Assembly (NCBI GenBank): GCA_002405755.1
Contig: DHMK01000021.1
Location: forward strand, 1-23,462
DNA from: Clostridiales bacterium UBA4644
Lineage (GTDB): Bacteria > Bacillota > Clostridia > Oscillospirales > Butyricicoccaceae
Length of the DNA: 23,462 nucleotides
Reading direction: 5' to 3'
In this document: one piece after another, positions 15,731 through 22,669 of the stretch
Layout of the letters: the number at the start of each line of letters is the position of its first letter
How positions within the stretch are numbered: the first letter of the stretch is position 1
Position numbers and translations under genes: made by a program
Notes under the pieces: model-generated
What the model was told of the DNA's origin: nothing
Seen by the model: only the letters and a program-made list of their open reading frames with translations
Databases searched by the model: none

Positions 15731-16603
15731 ATGAAACGCCATTCCCGGCTTCTGTGTCTTTGCCTGCTCATAGGTCTTTTGCTTTCTCTTTCCGCCTGCG
15801 CCGCCAGAGAGTCCTTTGCGGTCCACTTTTTGCCCATAAAGGGCGACCTTCTGGCCAGCGAGGATCTGACGACCGTAACAGCCTTGTCCTTCATCGCCAG
15901 AAACCCTGCCGCAGAAGCCATAGACGGCTTTCAGCAGGCCGTCTGCTCCGCCGCCCTGTCCGCAGAGGGGCAGCTTTACACGCTTTCCGATGTGGAGCTT
16001 ACCGATTCCGGCCTGAAGGCACGCTACGGCGGGCAAACCTATGCCTATTACCGGCTTACCTTTGAATTGCCGGAGGAGCTTCTGTCGCAGCTTACCGCGC
16101 TCCGAATCGGAGAAGCGCTCTCCGTGGATGGGATCTATGTTGCGGATGCGCTCTATCCCCTGGGCCAGCTGAAGCTTCGCCGGGCTCCGGTGTTTGCCGC
16201 CGATGAGCCGCTGAAGCTGACCCGAAGTATGGCGTTGGCGCCAAATAATGCGCTCGATGAAAGCCATGCCCTATTCAAAAATCAAAGCGCCGTCCCCGTC
16301 CAGGTCGTATCCGTGAATACAGGTGTCTTTGCCGATGCATCCATCCTCTGGGACCGGTACAGCGATTCCGCTTCCACCGAAGGACTTCCCTTTACCTTCC
16401 AGCCGCAGGAGGAGCATCGCATGGAGATCCTACTGGCGGACGATCCGGAGGATGACGCCCTGATCCATTTGATCGGCGCGGTCATTACCTACGAAGCAGA
16501 CGGAAAACAATATTTTGCCGATGCTCCGACCTGCGTTTCCGGCGTGCCGGGCAACAAAACGCGCCTCCTCGAAATGGCAAAGGTCCTCTTTGCCTTGCCC
16601 TAA
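15731..16603 (+). CDS. Lipoprotein of unknown function
   Basis: A 290-residue lipoprotein: a basic N-terminus, a hydrophobic stretch and lipobox LSAC with cysteine at residue 23. The signal closely resembles that of the neighbour at 13025 (both LLLSLSAC). The mature part alternates strands and short helices; recognisable local segments are VTALSFIARNPAAEAIDG, TYAYYRLTFELPEELLSQL, and ILWDRYSDSASTEGL. The pattern suggests one or two Ig-like or beta-sandwich domains, but no family was recognised and no catalytic motif is seen. AAAGGATG lies about 10 bases before ATG 15731. Probably an outer-face protein co-transcribed from the repeat-copy-2 promoter. Confidence 0.75.
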   Translation: MKRHSRLLCLCLLIGLLLSLSACAARESFAVHFLPIKGDLLASEDLTTVTALSFIARNPAAEAIDGFQQAVCSAALSAEGQLYTLSDVELTDSGLKARYGGQTYAYYRLTFELPEELLSQLTALRIGEALSVDGIYVADALYPLGQLKLRRAPVFAADEPLKLTRSMALAPNNALDESHALFKNQSAVPVQVVSVNTGVFADASILWDRYSDSASTEGLPFTFQPQEEHRMEILLADDPEDDALIHLIGAVITYEADGKQYFADAPTCVSGVPGNKTRLLEMAKVLFALP

Positions 16604-16671
16604 TAATAGCTCCGCCGCCATCCTGACCAGATACCTGAAAGCTCAGTAATTTCCTCTCGTCACGAACAAGA

Positions 16672-16703
16672 CCGCGCTGCGTGCCCCTTCGGCCGCAGCA
16701 CGG
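16672..16703 (+). terminator. Rho-independent terminator in repeat copy 3
   Basis: The stem CCGCGCTGCG (16672-16681) pairs with CGCAGCACGG (16694-16703) with one A:C mismatch. TTTCCTG follows. It ends the lipoprotein transcript. Confidence 0.7.
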
Positions 16704-16796
16704 TTTCCTGTTCCGCCCTGTCTGCGCCCATCCTGCCCAAAAAAGAAAAGCATCTTTTGTGAATAACGGAAAACTTTATTTTCAATATGATTCCGC

Positions 16797-16824
16797 TTGC
16801 CGCCCCCCCCGTATGTGTTATGCT
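16797..16824 (+). promoter_or_regulatory. Promoter of the ABC transporter operon
   Basis: TTGCCG (16797-16802), a 16-base spacer containing eight consecutive C residues, and TATGCT (16819-16824). This is a weaker version of the repeat promoter. The leader to ATG 16924 is about 90 bases. Confidence 0.55.
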
Positions 16825-16923
16825 GTATGGGAAGCGAATATCGGGAAGAAACGCGTGGATCGGTGAGAAGTGTAACGATCAGAGCATTTGTCCAACGGGG
16901 AAATGGGGGTGAAGATCCCGTTT

Positions 16924-18060
16924 ATGGCAGAAGTCGTACTCAAACACATCCGCAAGGACTATCCCGGCGGAGTGACGGCGGTGGAGGATTTTGATCTGGA
17001 GATCGCCCACGGGGAGTTCATCGTTTTGGTAGGGCCCTCGGGCTGCGGGAAGTCTACCGTCCTACGGATGATCGCGGGGCTGGAGGAGATCACCCAGGGG
17101 GAGCTGCTCATCGGCGGCCAGCCGGCGAGGGCCCTGCACCCAAAGGACAGGGACATCGCCATGGTGTTCCAGAATTACGCCCTCTGGCCCCACATGACGG
17201 TTTATCAGAACCTGGCCTTTGGCCTGCAGCTCCGCAAATGTCCCCGGCGGGAGATCGACGAAAAGATCCATCGGGTGGCGGAAGCGCTAAGCATCGAGCC
17301 CCTTTTGCAGCGCAGGCCGGAGGCCCTCTCCGGCGGGGAGCGTCAGCGCGTGGCCCTGGGACGCGCCATGATGCGGGACCCGGCGGTCTTTCTCCTGGAT
17401 GAGCCCCTTTCCAACCTGGACGCCAAGCTGCGCACTACCATGCGCCGGGAGATCACCCGGCTCCACCGGCAGCTGAACGCGACCTTTGTTTATGTGACCC
17501 ACGACCAGACCGAGGCCATGACCATGGCCGACCGGATCGTGGTGATGAACGCCGGGCGCATTTTGCAGGTGGACACGCCACAGCGGCTCTATGACGCGCC
17601 CCGGGACCGGTTCGTGGCCGGGTTCATCGGTACGCCGCCCATGAACTTTCTCCCGGTGGAGATCGGGCGGACGGGCGCGGACCTGACGGCAAAGGCCGGA
17701 GATGCGTCCTTCCCCATCCCGGCGGAGAAAACCGCATATCTGGAGCCCTATGCGGGGAAACCGCTCATCCTGGGCATCCGTCCGGAGGATGTTACTTATG
17801 GCAAAGGCCCCGGCGGGGCGATTTTCCGGGCGGAGGTAGAGGCGGCGGAGCCCATGGGAACGGAGGCGCTGGTGTATCTCACCGCCTTTGGGACCCAACT
17901 CACCGCCCGGGTCCCGGCTCCCTGCCCTGCCGCGCCGAGGGAACATCTGACGCTGGCGCTCTGCATGGACAAGACGCACTTTTTCCAGCCGGACAGGGCG
18001 GGAAAGTCCATTCTGTTTCCCAAAACCACGATCAAAAACGCTTTGGAGGTACTCACATGA
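16924..18060 (+). CDS. ABC transporter ATPase (MsmK/UgpC type)
   Basis: A 378-residue ATPase of the carbohydrate-uptake CUT1/MsmK-UgpC type that powers import by hydrolysing ATP on the cytoplasmic face. All motifs are intact: Walker A GPSGCGKST (37-45), Q-loop Q83, signature LSGGERQ (135-141), Walker B VFLLDE (155-160), H-loop His193 in THDQ. The C-terminal 140 residues form the regulatory TOBE-type region (LGIRPEDVTYG). I chose ATG 16924 (MAEVVLKHI) because homologues start there; in-frame TTG 16888 and ATG 16903 would add 12 or 7 unconserved residues. It overlaps the next gene by 4 bases. Polyamine- or glycerol-phosphate-type importers are similar in sequence, so the substrate is open. Confidence 0.93.
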   Translation: MAEVVLKHIRKDYPGGVTAVEDFDLEIAHGEFIVLVGPSGCGKSTVLRMIAGLEEITQGELLIGGQPARALHPKDRDIAMVFQNYALWPHMTVYQNLAFGLQLRKCPRREIDEKIHRVAEALSIEPLLQRRPEALSGGERQRVALGRAMMRDPAVFLLDEPLSNLDAKLRTTMRREITRLHRQLNATFVYVTHDQTEAMTMADRIVVMNAGRILQVDTPQRLYDAPRDRFVAGFIGTPPMNFLPVEIGRTGADLTAKAGDASFPIPAEKTAYLEPYAGKPLILGIRPEDVTYGKGPGGAIFRAEVEAAEPMGTEALVYLTAFGTQLTARVPAPCPAAPREHLTLALCMDKTHFFQPDRAGKSILFPKTTIKNALEVLT

Positions 18061-19388
18061 AAAAACGATTTTTTGCACTGATCCTGGGGATGACGGTCCT
18101 CGCCGCCGCACTGCTCTGCGGCTGCGGAAACGGCGCCAGCCAGCAGGGGAAACAGCCGACGGAAGAGGGCAGCGCCCTTTCGGTCTATGTGGTGGAGAGC
18201 GACGCGCTCTATGTCCAGGCGGTGAAGGACTTCCAAAAGCAGGCGGGAGCGGACGAGGTGAAGATCACCCATTTCAAGTCCTACCAGGCCATGAGCGACC
18301 AGATGAATGTGGAGCTCATGTCCAAGAGCGGCCCCGATGTGGTGCTGTACAATGGAATGCAGGGGGAGGTCGATGCCTGGAAGCTGGCCAACAGCGGGAT
18401 GTTCCTGTCCCTGGACAGCTTTGCCCAGCAGCTGGACGGCGAGACCTATCCCGCAGCCCTCATGAACGCGGGCAAGTTGGCGGGGAAGCAGTATTTCATC
18501 CCCTTCAGCTACAATCTTATCTGCGCTTTCACCACCGAGGGGCGGCTGGCTGAGCGGGGGTATTCCGTTTCGGATAATGTATACGACACGCTCCTGGCGG
18601 AATCGGAGGCGCTCCTGGGCGCCGCCGACCGGTCCCCCACCACGGTGAACATCTTCCGGCCCGACCCGGTCAATTCCTTTTTTGACGCGGCGGGGGTGAA
18701 GTGCTTTGACAAGGACAGCGGCGCTCTTTTGGCGGACAAAGAGGAGCTGGAAGCCGTCTGCCGGTTCGTCAAGCTAGTCTATGATAATACCGACAAAACG
18801 GTGAAGCTCTCCAACAAATATTCCAACGATTTTGCCGGTGCGGCGGACCACTTTACCTTCTTTACCGAGGACTATGCCTTTCTGAACAATGTCCGCTATT
18901 ATCAGTCCATGTTCCAGGAATCGGTGGGCAGCCCCATGGCGGTGATCCCCTATCACAAGCTGAACGATCCCCAGTCTCTGTGCGCGTCCATCGTCTGCTT
19001 TGGGGGCGTCAATGCCAACTCCAAGATGCCGGACAAGGCCTTTGAACTGCTGAAATACATCCTGGACTATCCGGTGACCAACAATTGGAGCAAGTACGAA
19101 GCATCATCGGTCTATTACGCGCCGGTGAACCTGGCGGTCTATGAAAGCGCGGTGGAGGAGCTCGCTTCCACCAAGGGCATGGGCCCCGTGACCATCGAGC
19201 CCCTGACGGAGGACAACGCGGCCCTGCTGCGGGACATCCCTGGGCGGATCACCGACGCGGTCATCCCCAACATGACCCTGGGCAGCAGCATCCAGGAGCT
19301 GTTTGACCCCTATTTCATGGGGAAGGACAGCTTTGACAACTGCTACAAGGCCCTGATGGACAAGCTCCCCCTCTATCTCAGCGAATAA
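18057..19388 (+). CDS. Family-1 extracellular solute-binding lipoprotein
   Basis: A 443-residue lipoprotein with a signal peptide and lipobox near L-C-G-C (Cys23). The mature part has the usual family-1 layout: VYVVESDALYVQAVKDFQKQAG at the first strand and helix, then MSKSGPDVVLYNGMQGEVDAW near residue 90, and the hinge segment GKQYFIPFSYNLICAFTT near 145-162. A later AFELLKYILDYP resembles the closing helix of the C-lobe. It captures the substrate outside the cell and hands it to the two permeases encoded downstream. ATGA overlaps the ATPase stop; an 18-base gap separates it from the first permease. Confidence 0.9.
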   Translation: MKKRFFALILGMTVLAAALLCGCGNGASQQGKQPTEEGSALSVYVVESDALYVQAVKDFQKQAGADEVKITHFKSYQAMSDQMNVELMSKSGPDVVLYNGMQGEVDAWKLANSGMFLSLDSFAQQLDGETYPAALMNAGKLAGKQYFIPFSYNLICAFTTEGRLAERGYSVSDNVYDTLLAESEALLGAADRSPTTVNIFRPDPVNSFFDAAGVKCFDKDSGALLADKEELEAVCRFVKLVYDNTDKTVKLSNKYSNDFAGAADHFTFFTEDYAFLNNVRYYQSMFQESVGSPMAVIPYHKLNDPQSLCASIVCFGGVNANSKMPDKAFELLKYILDYPVTNNWSKYEASSVYYAPVNLAVYESAVEELASTKGMGPVTIEPLTEDNAALLRDIPGRITDAVIPNMTLGSSIQELFDPYFMGKDSFDNCYKALMDKLPLYLSE

Positions 19389-19406
19389 AGGCGGCACATC
19401 GGGAAG

Positions 19407-20177
19407 ATGAAACGGAATGGGAAAAGCGCGGCCTTTCTCGCGGTCAGCGCGGCGGGCGTGGGGATCTTTTTTGTCTATGCCCTGCTCTACTGCATCGGCA
19501 TCGCGGTGAAGGATGGGGTCACGGAGCCCCGGCATTGGGCGGAGCTGCTGGGGTCCGCAGCCTTTCAGACGGCCTTTGGGAACACCTGTGTCTGGATGCT
19601 GGTCTTTGCCCTGAGCGTGATCCTGCTGGCGCTGGGGATCGTATACCTGCTGGACGACACGCCGGGGACGCTGTATCTCCTGACGGTTTTGTCGGTGGCG
19701 GTGGTCATCCCCTCAGTGTCGGTCACCAGCGTGTTCAGCGGCTTCCCCCAGGTAGTGGAGGAGCACCCCCGGCTGGTGCTGTTTGTTCTGTATTTGTGGA
19801 AATACACGGGGATCTGCGCCCTGATCCTGAAGGCCGCGGCTTCCGGGATCGACCCGCAGCTGGCCGAGGCCGCCGCCATGGAGGGGGCGTCCAAGTTCAC
19901 CTTTTTTCGCCGGATCTATTTCTTCCAGCTGCTGCCCCATGTGAAATTTCTCTTCGTGTTCAATATCATCGGCTTTTTCCGGCTGTATCGGGAGAGCTAT
20001 CTCCTGTTTGGGGCCTATCCGCCCCAGCCGGTCTATTTCATTCAAAATTATCTCTACAACAATTTCAGCAATTTGAATTTTCAGAAGATCTCCACGGTCT
20101 CTGTGCTCATGATGGCGGTGCTGGCCGCCGTCAACGTGGCCGTGATGAAACTGGGTGACCGACATGAAGCTGTATAG
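19407..20177 (+). CDS. ABC importer permease (MalF-like)
   Basis: A 256-residue membrane protein with about six hydrophobic helices. The cytoplasmic coupling loop at residues about 151-178 carries the EAA motif, LAEAAAMEGASKFTFFRRIYF, followed by LLPHV. This is slightly shorter than typical MalF-type permeases (around 290), mainly at the N-terminus. It pairs with the next permease to form the translocation path driven by the ATPase at 16924. Its end overlaps the next gene's start by 14 bases. Confidence 0.88.
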   Translation: MKRNGKSAAFLAVSAAGVGIFFVYALLYCIGIAVKDGVTEPRHWAELLGSAAFQTAFGNTCVWMLVFALSVILLALGIVYLLDDTPGTLYLLTVLSVAVVIPSVSVTSVFSGFPQVVEEHPRLVLFVLYLWKYTGICALILKAAASGIDPQLAEAAAMEGASKFTFFRRIYFFQLLPHVKFLFVFNIIGFFRLYRESYLLFGAYPPQPVYFIQNYLYNNFSNLNFQKISTVSVLMMAVLAAVNVAVMKLGDRHEAV

Positions 20178-20979
20178 ATCCTCCCGCGCGGCCCGGACGC
20201 TGGCCTGCGGCGCGCTGATCCTGTTCGTGTTTGCGCCCATCGTGTGGATCCTGGTGCGGTCGCTGGAAAACCCGGTGCGCACCCGGGTCACGGACATCCC
20301 GGGCTTTTTGGAGCGTTACCTTTCTTTCGCCCAATATGAGGCTGTGCTTTTCCATCACCGGGCCTTTTGGGCGGCGTGGTGGAACACGCTGATCTTGGCG
20401 GTGCCCATCCTGCTTCTGGCGGCGGCGGTGGCTTCCCCGGCCGCCTATGGGGCGGTCTCCCTGCGACCCCAGTCGAAAAAATGGGTCATGGGGGTCTATG
20501 TCCTCTTTTCCATGCTGCCGCTGCAGATGCTTTTGGTGCCCAACTACATCGTTCTGCACGGGATGGGGCTGGTCGGGACACGGCTCGCAGTGATCTTCAT
20601 TGCCGTGTTCAGTCCCTATTACCCGGTGTTTCTCTGCCGCTCCATCGGCCAGATCAAGCGGGAGACGCTGGAAGCCGCCCGGATGGAGGGGGCGGGAGAA
20701 CTCCGGATCTTTGTTACCATCGTCCTGCCGCAGATCAGGCTGGGGCTCTCCACCTTTTTCCTCATCTGCGGCATCGAAGTGTGGAGCATGATCGAGCAGC
20801 CCCTGGTGTTTTTGCAGGAGGAGCAAAAATATCCCCTGTCGATCCTTTTCCGGGACATGGAGCCGGGGCTGCAGTATGCCGGGGCGGTCATCTACGCGGT
20901 GCCCATGATCCTTTTGTATCTGTGCACGGCCAAGGACCTGGCCCGGGGCATCCCGAACTGGATGGAGGGAGAAAAGTGA
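20164..20979 (+). CDS. ABC importer permease (MalG-like)
   Basis: A 271-residue integral membrane protein. It shows the CUT-type N-terminal helix (TLACGALILFVFAPIVWILV), the periplasmic-loop region with FLERYLSFAQYEAVL, and the coupling EAA motif at about residues 166-190: ETLEAARMEGAGELRIF then TIVLPQI. ATG 20164 was chosen over GTG 20155, which would add three residues; GGGTGA lies upstream. The stop shares four bases with the next gene (GTGA). Confidence 0.9.
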   Translation: MKLYRSSRAARTLACGALILFVFAPIVWILVRSLENPVRTRVTDIPGFLERYLSFAQYEAVLFHHRAFWAAWWNTLILAVPILLLAAAVASPAAYGAVSLRPQSKKWVMGVYVLFSMLPLQMLLVPNYIVLHGMGLVGTRLAVIFIAVFSPYYPVFLCRSIGQIKRETLEAARMEGAGELRIFVTIVLPQIRLGLSTFFLICGIEVWSMIEQPLVFLQEEQKYPLSILFRDMEPGLQYAGAVIYAVPMILLYLCTAKDLARGIPNWMEGEK

Positions 20980-21947
20980 AACACAAGCTGCTGGCGGCGC
21001 TGGGGGCGATCCTGGTTTTCAGCGGGGTCATGTCGCTGATCTCGGCGAAAAATTACGCAAAGTCCCTCAACCGGGTGACCCTCACGGAGACGCACTCTGG
21101 CACGCTGCGGACCCAGACCGAAGCCGCGGGCTTCCTGCATTTTGTCTCTCGTGTGACCGTGGAGCTGCCGGAGGGGTGCGGGGTGGAAAAGACGCTGGTT
21201 GCCCCGGGCGACCCGGTCACGGCGGGACAGGCCCTGGTGCAGCTGCGGCCGGAGGATCTGCATCGGCGCCGCCTGGAGCTTTTGCTGGCCCGGGAGCGGG
21301 AAAAGGACCTGCGGGGGCTCTCTTCCCTGGAAAAGGAGCTGGCCGAGCTGGATCTCCAGACGCTGGACGCCCAGCTGACGCAGGTGGAAGCCGCTCTGGA
21401 AGCCGGCGGCCTGGTGAAAAGCCCCGCCGCAGGCCAGGTGACAGCCCTGCCCGCCGACGGCGGGGCGGTGGAGATCGGGCTCTGGGACGGTGGGCTCTAC
21501 TGCACCTGGGAGGTTCCAAAAAATGAGAATAAAGCCTTCACCGCCGTTTCCGTGGAAATTTCACAAAAGGAGGAATCCCTCACGGTGGAAGCAGTAGGCT
21601 ATGACGCGGCCCGGGCTGTGTATCAATACCGTTCCGCGCCCTTTGCGCCGGAAGGATCGGTCAACACTGCCCTCCCGGTGGAGGTCACGCTGCGCTATGA
21701 GAGCCGGGAATACGCCGCCGTTCTGCCCCGGAGGTGCATCCGCACCGACAGCGACGGCTCCGCTTTTGTCTATGTGGTGGAGGAGCGGGAAAAGGTGTAC
21801 GGAACGGAGCTCTATCTCCGTAAAAAGGGCGTCACAGTGCTGGAAGAGGATGCCGACTCCGCCGCTGTGATCGCCAAGCTGGAAAATGTGGTGGACGCCG
21901 CCCTGCGCACCCCCGTGGACCTGGAAGCCGTGCGGGTGATGGAATAG
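20976..21947 (+). CDS. HlyD/RND-type membrane adaptor protein
   Basis: A 323-residue protein with an N-terminal membrane helix (residues 5-24). The biotinyl-lipoyl-like half follows (about 57-93: EKTLVAPGDPVTAGQALVQL), then an alpha-helical hairpin (about 95-140, EREKDLRGLSSLEKELAEL), the second lipoyl half with GLVKSPAAGQV, and beta-barrel segments (VEVTLRYESREYAAVLPRRCI). This is the layout of efflux adaptors (HlyD/MacA/AcrA family). GTG 20976 overlaps the permease stop, with GGAGG 7 bases upstream; a long in-frame upstream extension is out-of-frame permease sequence. No MacB-type or RND exporter is seen. It may couple the importer to the wall, or serve an exporter encoded elsewhere. Confidence 0.8.
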   Translation: MKHKLLAALGAILVFSGVMSLISAKNYAKSLNRVTLTETHSGTLRTQTEAAGFLHFVSRVTVELPEGCGVEKTLVAPGDPVTAGQALVQLRPEDLHRRRLELLLAREREKDLRGLSSLEKELAELDLQTLDAQLTQVEAALEAGGLVKSPAAGQVTALPADGGAVEIGLWDGGLYCTWEVPKNENKAFTAVSVEISQKEESLTVEAVGYDAARAVYQYRSAPFAPEGSVNTALPVEVTLRYESREYAAVLPRRCIRTDSDGSAFVYVVEEREKVYGTELYLRKKGVTVLEEDADSAAVIAKLENVVDAALRTPVDLEAVRVME

Positions 21948-22019
21948 AAAAGTCTCTCCGATACAGTCACGGTCGCGGCAAAGCCACTCCCCGTGTGTCC
22001 TTTGTTGCCCTTCAAAAAG
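21948..22019. other. Spacer after the ABC operon
   Basis: Between the adaptor stop and the hairpin at 22020 nothing coding is recognised. The span has no clear promoter. Confidence 0.5.
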
Positions 22020-22053
22020 AAAACGCCGCGATCCCTTGAGATCACAGCGTTTT
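22020..22053 (-). terminator. Hairpin terminator, probably bidirectional
   Basis: AAAACGC (22020-22026) pairs with GCGTTTT (22047-22053) and an inner GATC/GATC stem closes the loop. On the minus strand it is followed by TTTTCTTTTT, a good T tract, directly downstream of the tRNA-like fragment. It may also end the ABC operon on the plus strand. Confidence 0.65.
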
Positions 22054-22097
22054 GGCACCCCCGACCAGACTCTAACTGGTGGCCTACCGCTTAGGAG
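22053..22097 (-). other. tRNA-Arg(CCU)-like 3' half, candidate attachment-site scar
   Basis: Read on the minus strand, the segment starts with a perfect anticodon loop CTCCTAA (anticodon CCT). GCGGT (3' anticodon stem), a 5-base variable region, a 5-base T stem ACCAG/CTGGT with a 7-base loop TTAGAGT, acceptor strand CGGGGGT, discriminator G and an encoded CCA follow. The 5' half is missing: upstream bases do not pair with GCGGT. Loop position 56 is A rather than the near-universal C, so it is not a functional tRNA. Such 3' halves are typical of the duplicated end left when an element integrates into a tRNA gene. Confidence 0.45.
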
Positions 22098-22158
22098 CTA
22101 CATCGTTCGGGTCGTGCCTTGTAGTGCACCGTGCTTCAAAATGTCCGCAAACCCGCAT
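22084..22158 (-). other. Short coding-like remnant next to the attachment candidate
   Basis: Minus-strand frame from ATG 22158 to TAG 22084, 24 residues, ending RHDPNDVAPKR. The frame has upstream codons open to about 22195. It could be the C-terminus of a gene of the conjugative element that ends inside the attachment core, or chance. Confidence 0.2.
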
Positions 22159-22201
22159 GAATACTGACTTTTTATCGAGCTGCTTGTTGCGGAGTATCTA
22201 A

Positions 22202-22669
22202 AAATACGGAACCAGCAGCCGCACGGTGACTGTGGAGCGCACCTATCCCAACCTCTCCGACGCTGATGTGTCCCTGATCCCCAAGACGGTGAATGAAAAT
22301 GGCCGCACTCTGACACTTTCCGATGTGAGCTGGCAGGATGCCGCCACCGATCCTACGGACGGTTACGACATTCCCATTCGCTACACCGCCGTGGCAAGCT
22401 ACACCGGAACTGCCACCAGCAAATACTCCACCGGCTACACCGTCACGGCGGACTATAAGGGCGATGTTACCCGTACAAGCTGTGATACGGTGGTCTATAC
22501 CGCTGTCTTTTCCAGCATCAGTACTGCGGTGTCGGCAAAGAGCAGCGTTGATTTTAACTGGCTGTGGCTGCTGATCCCCGTGGGCGTGCTGGCGCTGGGC
22601 GGCTGCGGCTATGCCGGTTATAAGGGCTATCGCCGCTACATCAACAAGAAAAGAGGGTATGCCGCATGA
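22202..22669 (+). pseudogene. Conjugative-element surface protein, 5'-truncated
   Basis: The frame opens after a TAA at 22199-22201 and encodes about 155 residues, from TVTVERTYPNLSDADVSLIP to a C-terminal membrane helix (WLWLLIPVGVLALGGCGYAGY) and a basic tail. It looks like the C-terminal part of a surface protein found next to class D-type sortases in Firmicute conjugative elements. The expected signal peptide and N-terminal region are absent; GTG 22226 is the only nearby start. Its stop overlaps the sortase start as ATGA, so the operon order is preserved. Confidence 0.65.

Larger units (their letters stand above)
16612..16832 (+). repeat. Intergenic repeat copy 3 with duplicated SLH gene 3' end
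   Basis: Bases 16612-16649 repeat the final codons and stop of the SLH gene (12730-12767), although the gene itself is not there. The block then continues with the same terminator, spacer, dyad (TTGTGAATAA, 16757-16766), inverted repeat (GAAAA-CTTTA-TTTTC) and a more diverged promoter. The offset from copy 1 is 3882 bases. Confidence 0.82.

Noticed and set aside
16888..16923. TTG 16888 or ATG 16903 as the ATPase start
   Set aside because: The added residues do not resemble the family start, and ATG 16903 has its GGGGA only one base away.
20367..20975. N-terminal extension of the adaptor reading frame
   Set aside because: This part is an out-of-frame reading of the permease gene; the real start is GTG 20976 with a good ribosome site.
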